NCBI GenBank assembly: GCA_025526935.1
Contig: JAHLKD010000053.1
Coordinates: 1-64,000, forward strand
Direction of reading: 5' to 3'
DNA from: Cladochytrium replicatum
Taxonomy: Eukaryota > Chytridiomycota > Chytridiomycetes > Cladochytriales > Cladochytriaceae
DNA: 64,000 nt
Notes under the pieces: generated by a model
Databases searched by the model: none
The model's input: only the letters and a program-made list of their open reading frames with translations
Told to the model about the DNA's origin: nothing
Position numbers and translations under genes: made by a program
Shown here: positions 60,748 through 64,000 of the stretch, in pieces
Layout of the letters: each line of letters starts with the position of its first letter
Position numbering within the stretch: the first letter of the stretch is position 1

Positions 60748-61043
60748 TTGGTTATTCGATGTGGGCTTCGCCCATACAGAAGGGCAAAGTATAAAGGTGG
60801 GGCGCTAAGAAAGAGTATCAGCAAATTCCTTCCCCATGTAGCTGAGCATCGGGGGCGTGGGACAATTTAATCTGACGGAAAACTTTTCTTGAATGAAATT
60901 AATTTGGGAATGCATTGAGGCTGGAGGGTTGTCAAGACTCGAGCTTCACTTCAAAATCAGAGCTGCAGCACAGATTTCACCATTGCACATGATGTGAATC
61001 ATGTAGCTGGAGCTCTCAAGCATAGCGGCTTTTTTTTGCATTA
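60748..61043. other. Intergenic
   Basis: MRH-like gene 5' flank. No gene recognised. Confidence 0.45.
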
Positions 61044-61865
61044 CGAGAGGCGTGCTGTACAAGCTTTTCAAAGAGATCACACCAGCTTATCGCAAACAAC
61101 GAGCTCAGAACACCCGCCGCGATCATCCCCTTCAAAGGATCCAAACTCGAAATCGTCACCCCCACCCCAGGACCCGGCGAAGTCCTTATCAGGGTTGGGT
61201 GCACGCAATCGCTCTCAATCTCATCGACATCTATTCCCAGTCGGCCGGCTTCATGATCGAAACGTACCCGGCCGTGATCGTCTCCGAAGTTAGTGAGAGG
61301 CGTGCTGTACAAACCAGAGCAAATCAAACAACCGCAAATACTATCATGAGGTTTCCAAAGGTAAGATTATGGGACAAGATCGCACTTCTTGTGGGTGATG
61401 GAGGTTTCCAGCAACTTTACAAACTTTGCCAGTCTTTGGATATCTCGGCCAAGCTGGGGAGGTCAACAGTTTCCATCATCGACAACCTCGTCCGCAGACA
61501 CGTCGACATAGGTTCCATTGCCTAGCGTGACTTCGGGTCCGCAAGCAGGGTCGCAAATGACACTGACCAATCCCGCCTTCAAAGACAACGCTGAAACTCT
61601 TTCATCAACGATCCTTTCAAAAAATTGACTCACCGCAGTTAGGATCTGAATTCCGTGGCAGATGCCCCAACCGGTTTGTTTGCGGCGAACGAGTCTTAGA
61701 GGGCAAGGGCGGATTTTGTCCAGGCGAGCATATTCGGGGAACCGACTCCGGGAATGGCTGCAACGCTCTCAGTATATCCCCCTAAAGATATGGCTCTTTA
61801 AGAAATCTTCCGGAGGCCATCGTAGTCGCTCCACGCAACGTTGTCAAAAGGCCACGCTCAGTTGA
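61044..61865 (+). pseudogene. Broken MDR (quinone-reductase-like) oxidoreductase
   Basis: Plus-strand fragments of a zinc-independent medium-chain dehydrogenase occur in mixed frames: GSKLEIVTPTPGPGEVLIRV, then HAIALNLIDIYSQSAGFMIE with TYPAVIVSEVS, later GGFQQLYKLCQSLDISAKL, then NALSVYPPKDMAL. Frame shifts and stops occur between them. The phrase gagaggcgtgctgtacaa appears at about 61044 and 61293 as a direct repeat bracketing the first fragment. The order of pieces is not that of an intact gene, so it is decayed and possibly rearranged. Confidence 0.6.
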
Positions 61866-62209
61866 TAAGCGAATCAATTTTTCCCAAGTTAGAGTGACAT
61901 GGTAAATTAGAGGCATGCGTATTTCATTTTAATCCAGCTGTCCAGGTTTTTCGGGCGTACGTTGAGTCGCCTTCAAATTGGATGGCTGTCTTCACCCGCA
62001 ACCCACATCAATACCTATTTGTGCGTGTTCATTCCCGATTGGGGTTAATTGAGCTGATTCACCGTGACCTCGCGTTCGTTCGAGTCACCGCATCCTCGCG
62101 AATTTTAGCACATTAAATGCCCCGATGGCCCGGATAGAAAATTGCATCCCATTCTCTGCCAAATCGACCGAGAGAACGACCGTTGCTGGACTTCATACCT
62201 TCTCTACAA
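61866..62209. other. Intergenic
   Basis: Upstream of the formate/nitrite transporter. No gene recognised. Confidence 0.5.
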
Positions 62210-63378
62210 ATGGCATCAGCATACACCTCCGTCGCAATCCCAACACAGCCAGAAATCAGAGTCCCTCGATCCAATCCGTCCCAGAGTTCTCACTCGTCGC
62301 ATGAACATGGATCGTCGGTGACAGAACACGATCACTCGGCCCATGAAGGCACCGGGACTATTCACGCCCACTTCGATCCGCATATCAAGCTCCTAACGAC
62401 CCCGCCAGAGACTACACACACCATCGACGAGTACAGCATAAAGAAGAGTCACACTCAATGGTACCGGGTCGCATTGCAGTCGTTTCTCGCTGGCGGTAAT
62501 AATTGGGATAACGATGGTCTTACATGTGATGCTGATGTCCCGCTTGAATTTGTTGTTTCTAGTGATGTTGTCGTTCGGAGGTGCACTAGCTCTTGCAGTT
62601 GCGGGCGGTGCTCCATCGATCGGAGCATCTGACCCGGGTCTGCAAAAATTACTCTATGGCCTTGCCTTTCCCGTCGGTCTCTGTATGATTGTCATTGTAA
62701 GCACGGTTTAAATTTCCACTTTGCAAACACTTACAAATTTTAAACGTGCCCTTCAGACTGGTGCAGAGCTCTTCACCAGCAATGTCATGTACATGACCGT
62801 CGGTGCTCTATCCCGCCACATCAAGATCACACACCTCCTCCTCAACTGGCTGATATCATACCTCGGAAACTTCGCCGGATCAGCATTCACCGCCGCACTG
62901 TTCTTTTACGCGGGAAACACACCGCTTGTCGCCAAAGACCCGTGGAGAGCCTACCTAATCCACTTTGCAACATCAAAGGTTGCTGATCCCACCGTACGCT
63001 ATTGATCTCACAACCCCCTGGACCCCCCTTCTCAATTCTTTTCTTTTTCAGTGGGCTCAGCTACTTGTGAGAGGCATTGGCTGTAACTGGCTCGTCTGCC
63101 TCGCAGTCTACATGGCACTTTCCGCCCAGGACATCTTTGGCAAATGCGCGGCGATCTACCTCCCAATCGTCACATTCACCACCCTGGGCTTCGAGCACTG
63201 CATCGCGAACCAGTTTTCCATCGTCTTGGCCCTCATGGTTGACCAGACAGCGGTGGGTTTCGACTTTGGGTTCTTCCTGTGGAAGAATCTGCTCCCAGTA
63301 ACGCTGGGGAACATCATCGGTGGGGGCTTCTTTGTCGGGTCAGCGTATTTCTATATCTATGGTGTGAACACAAAGTAG
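62210..63378 (+). CDS. Formate/nitrite transporter family channel
   Basis: Four exons. A hydrophilic, His/Ser-rich N-terminus (SQSSHSSHEHGSSVTEHDHS) precedes the channel. FNT landmarks: FLAGVMLSFGGALALAVAGG (across an intron), LFTSNVMYMTVGALSRHIKI, LLNWLISYLGNFAGSAFTAA, GIGCNWLVCLAVYMALSAQD, FEHCIANQFSIVLALM and LWKNLLPVTLGNIIGGGFFV. The conserved Asn-Trp of GCNWLVC and the central histidine of FEHCIANQ, which gates anion/proton passage, are present. It is a plasma-membrane pentameric channel for formate, nitrite or lactate in other organisms. The start is the ATG at 62210. Confidence 0.93.
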
Positions 63379-63825
63379 ACCTCACCTCGTTTTCGCGTTA
63401 TTTTTTATATCGTTACTATTAGTCAAATTATTGATAATAGTGAAAAACAAGTTATCTTACATTCAGAGTGCCTGAATCTATTAACAGAGAACAAATGTCC
63501 GAAACATTGAGAAACACAACATCCACACCAACTAAATACTCCAAACAAAGCTCCGATCTCTCCCTCCAATCGCTTCTCTCCCTTCCAGAGCCACAGCCCA
63601 TCCCTTGGCCCTGGTGAGTTTCACTTTCCTAAACCGTAACCCCATCGGGTGGCTATGCTCTAACCAGGCTCCTGCTATTTTTGGCAATGGCGCGAATTCT
63701 GAAACGACCAACCCGATGTCTTTTAAAACCCCCAATCCGCCAGTGTGTAAGTGCCACAAACGCTTATTCAGCACCACCAGCTTAGACTTAGAATTAAAAT
63801 CAACCCTTCCTCCAAAAATCCAAAC
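63379..63825. other. Intergenic
   Basis: Spacer between the transporter and the secreted protein. No gene recognised. Confidence 0.5.
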
Positions 63826-64000
63826 ATGAAGGTCTCCGGTCTCCTTCTTTTCGCTGCTTTCTTCTCATCTGTCGCCCACGCTCTCCCCAACTACGGCGGA
63901 TACGGCGCAGATGTAACTCCCACCACAACACCATGCAATGGAGAAGTCGAAGGTGCCACTGCAACTCCCGACGTCGGATACGGCGCAACATCAACTCCAT
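63826..64000 (+). CDS. Secreted protein, truncated by window end
   Basis: Begins MKVSGLLLFAAFFSSVAHAL, a clear signal peptide, followed by NYGGYGADVTPTTTP, a Cys, and a Thr/Ala/Gly-rich region with (D/N)YGGYGA or VGYGAT repeats. The rest lies beyond base 64000. Probably a cell-wall or secreted protein; family unknown. Confidence 0.65.
   Translation, partial: MKVSGLLLFAAFFSSVAHALPNYGGYGADVTPTTTPCNGEVEGATATPDVGYGATSTP

Overview
This window is nuclear DNA of a filamentous or zoosporic fungus, most likely an early-diverging one (a chytrid is my best guess). The genes are separated by short GT-AG introns, commonly about 50-130 bases. There are fungal markers (fungalysin M36 protease, Vps68, a Ypp1/TTC7-like protein), degraded LINE retrotransposons, and an intron-containing tRNA-Tyr. 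The lineage is inferred from protein character, not proven.

Layout. Bases 1-2820 hold minus-strand LINE debris that abuts a plus-strand tRNA-Tyr(GTA) at 2823. Bases 3103-9579 are ordinary genes: a multi-CBS protein, a Gal3ST-like sulfotransferase, Vps68 and acyl-CoA-binding protein. Bases 9580-15000 are a decaying region. It has a ~756-base repeat that recurs at 19888, and two remnants of a VWA-RING protein family, one with its VWA part inverted relative to its RING and C-terminal parts. Bases 15193-18701 hold Med31, a short-chain dehydrogenase and the BCKDH E1-beta subunit. A second decaying stretch follows (VWA relic, a run of 20 G, repeat copy 2, orphan ORFs). Bases 21850-29820 hold a putatively lipidated methyltransferase, two orphan proteins and importin alpha. 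Bases 30590-32060 are LINE debris with a degraded tRNA-Tyr copy, echoing the left end.

Bases 32183-50144 are gene-dense: the DHX37/Dhr1 helicase, a fungalysin, Cdc14, a coiled-coil protein, a Ypp1/TTC7-like protein and a protein with MIM1-like motifs. Bases 51690-55849 hold a CaMKK/Elm1-type kinase (with a frame break in the given sequence) and the small subunit of serine palmitoyltransferase. Bases 55850-58330 are AT-rich and look empty. The right end has orphan Cys-rich exons, an MRH-type membrane protein, a broken MDR oxidoreductase, a formate/nitrite transporter and the start of a secreted protein.

The genes do not form a pathway. They are housekeeping genes (ribosome assembly, nuclear import, cell cycle, transcription, mitochondrial amino-acid breakdown, sphingolipid and acyl-CoA metabolism) interrupted by two unstable accessory patches. 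I see no CRISPR array, no rRNA and no clear biosynthetic cluster. The most unusual structures are the inverted VWA in a VWA-RING gene, the repeat pair next to VWA relics, and the LINE/tRNA-Tyr pairing at two loci.
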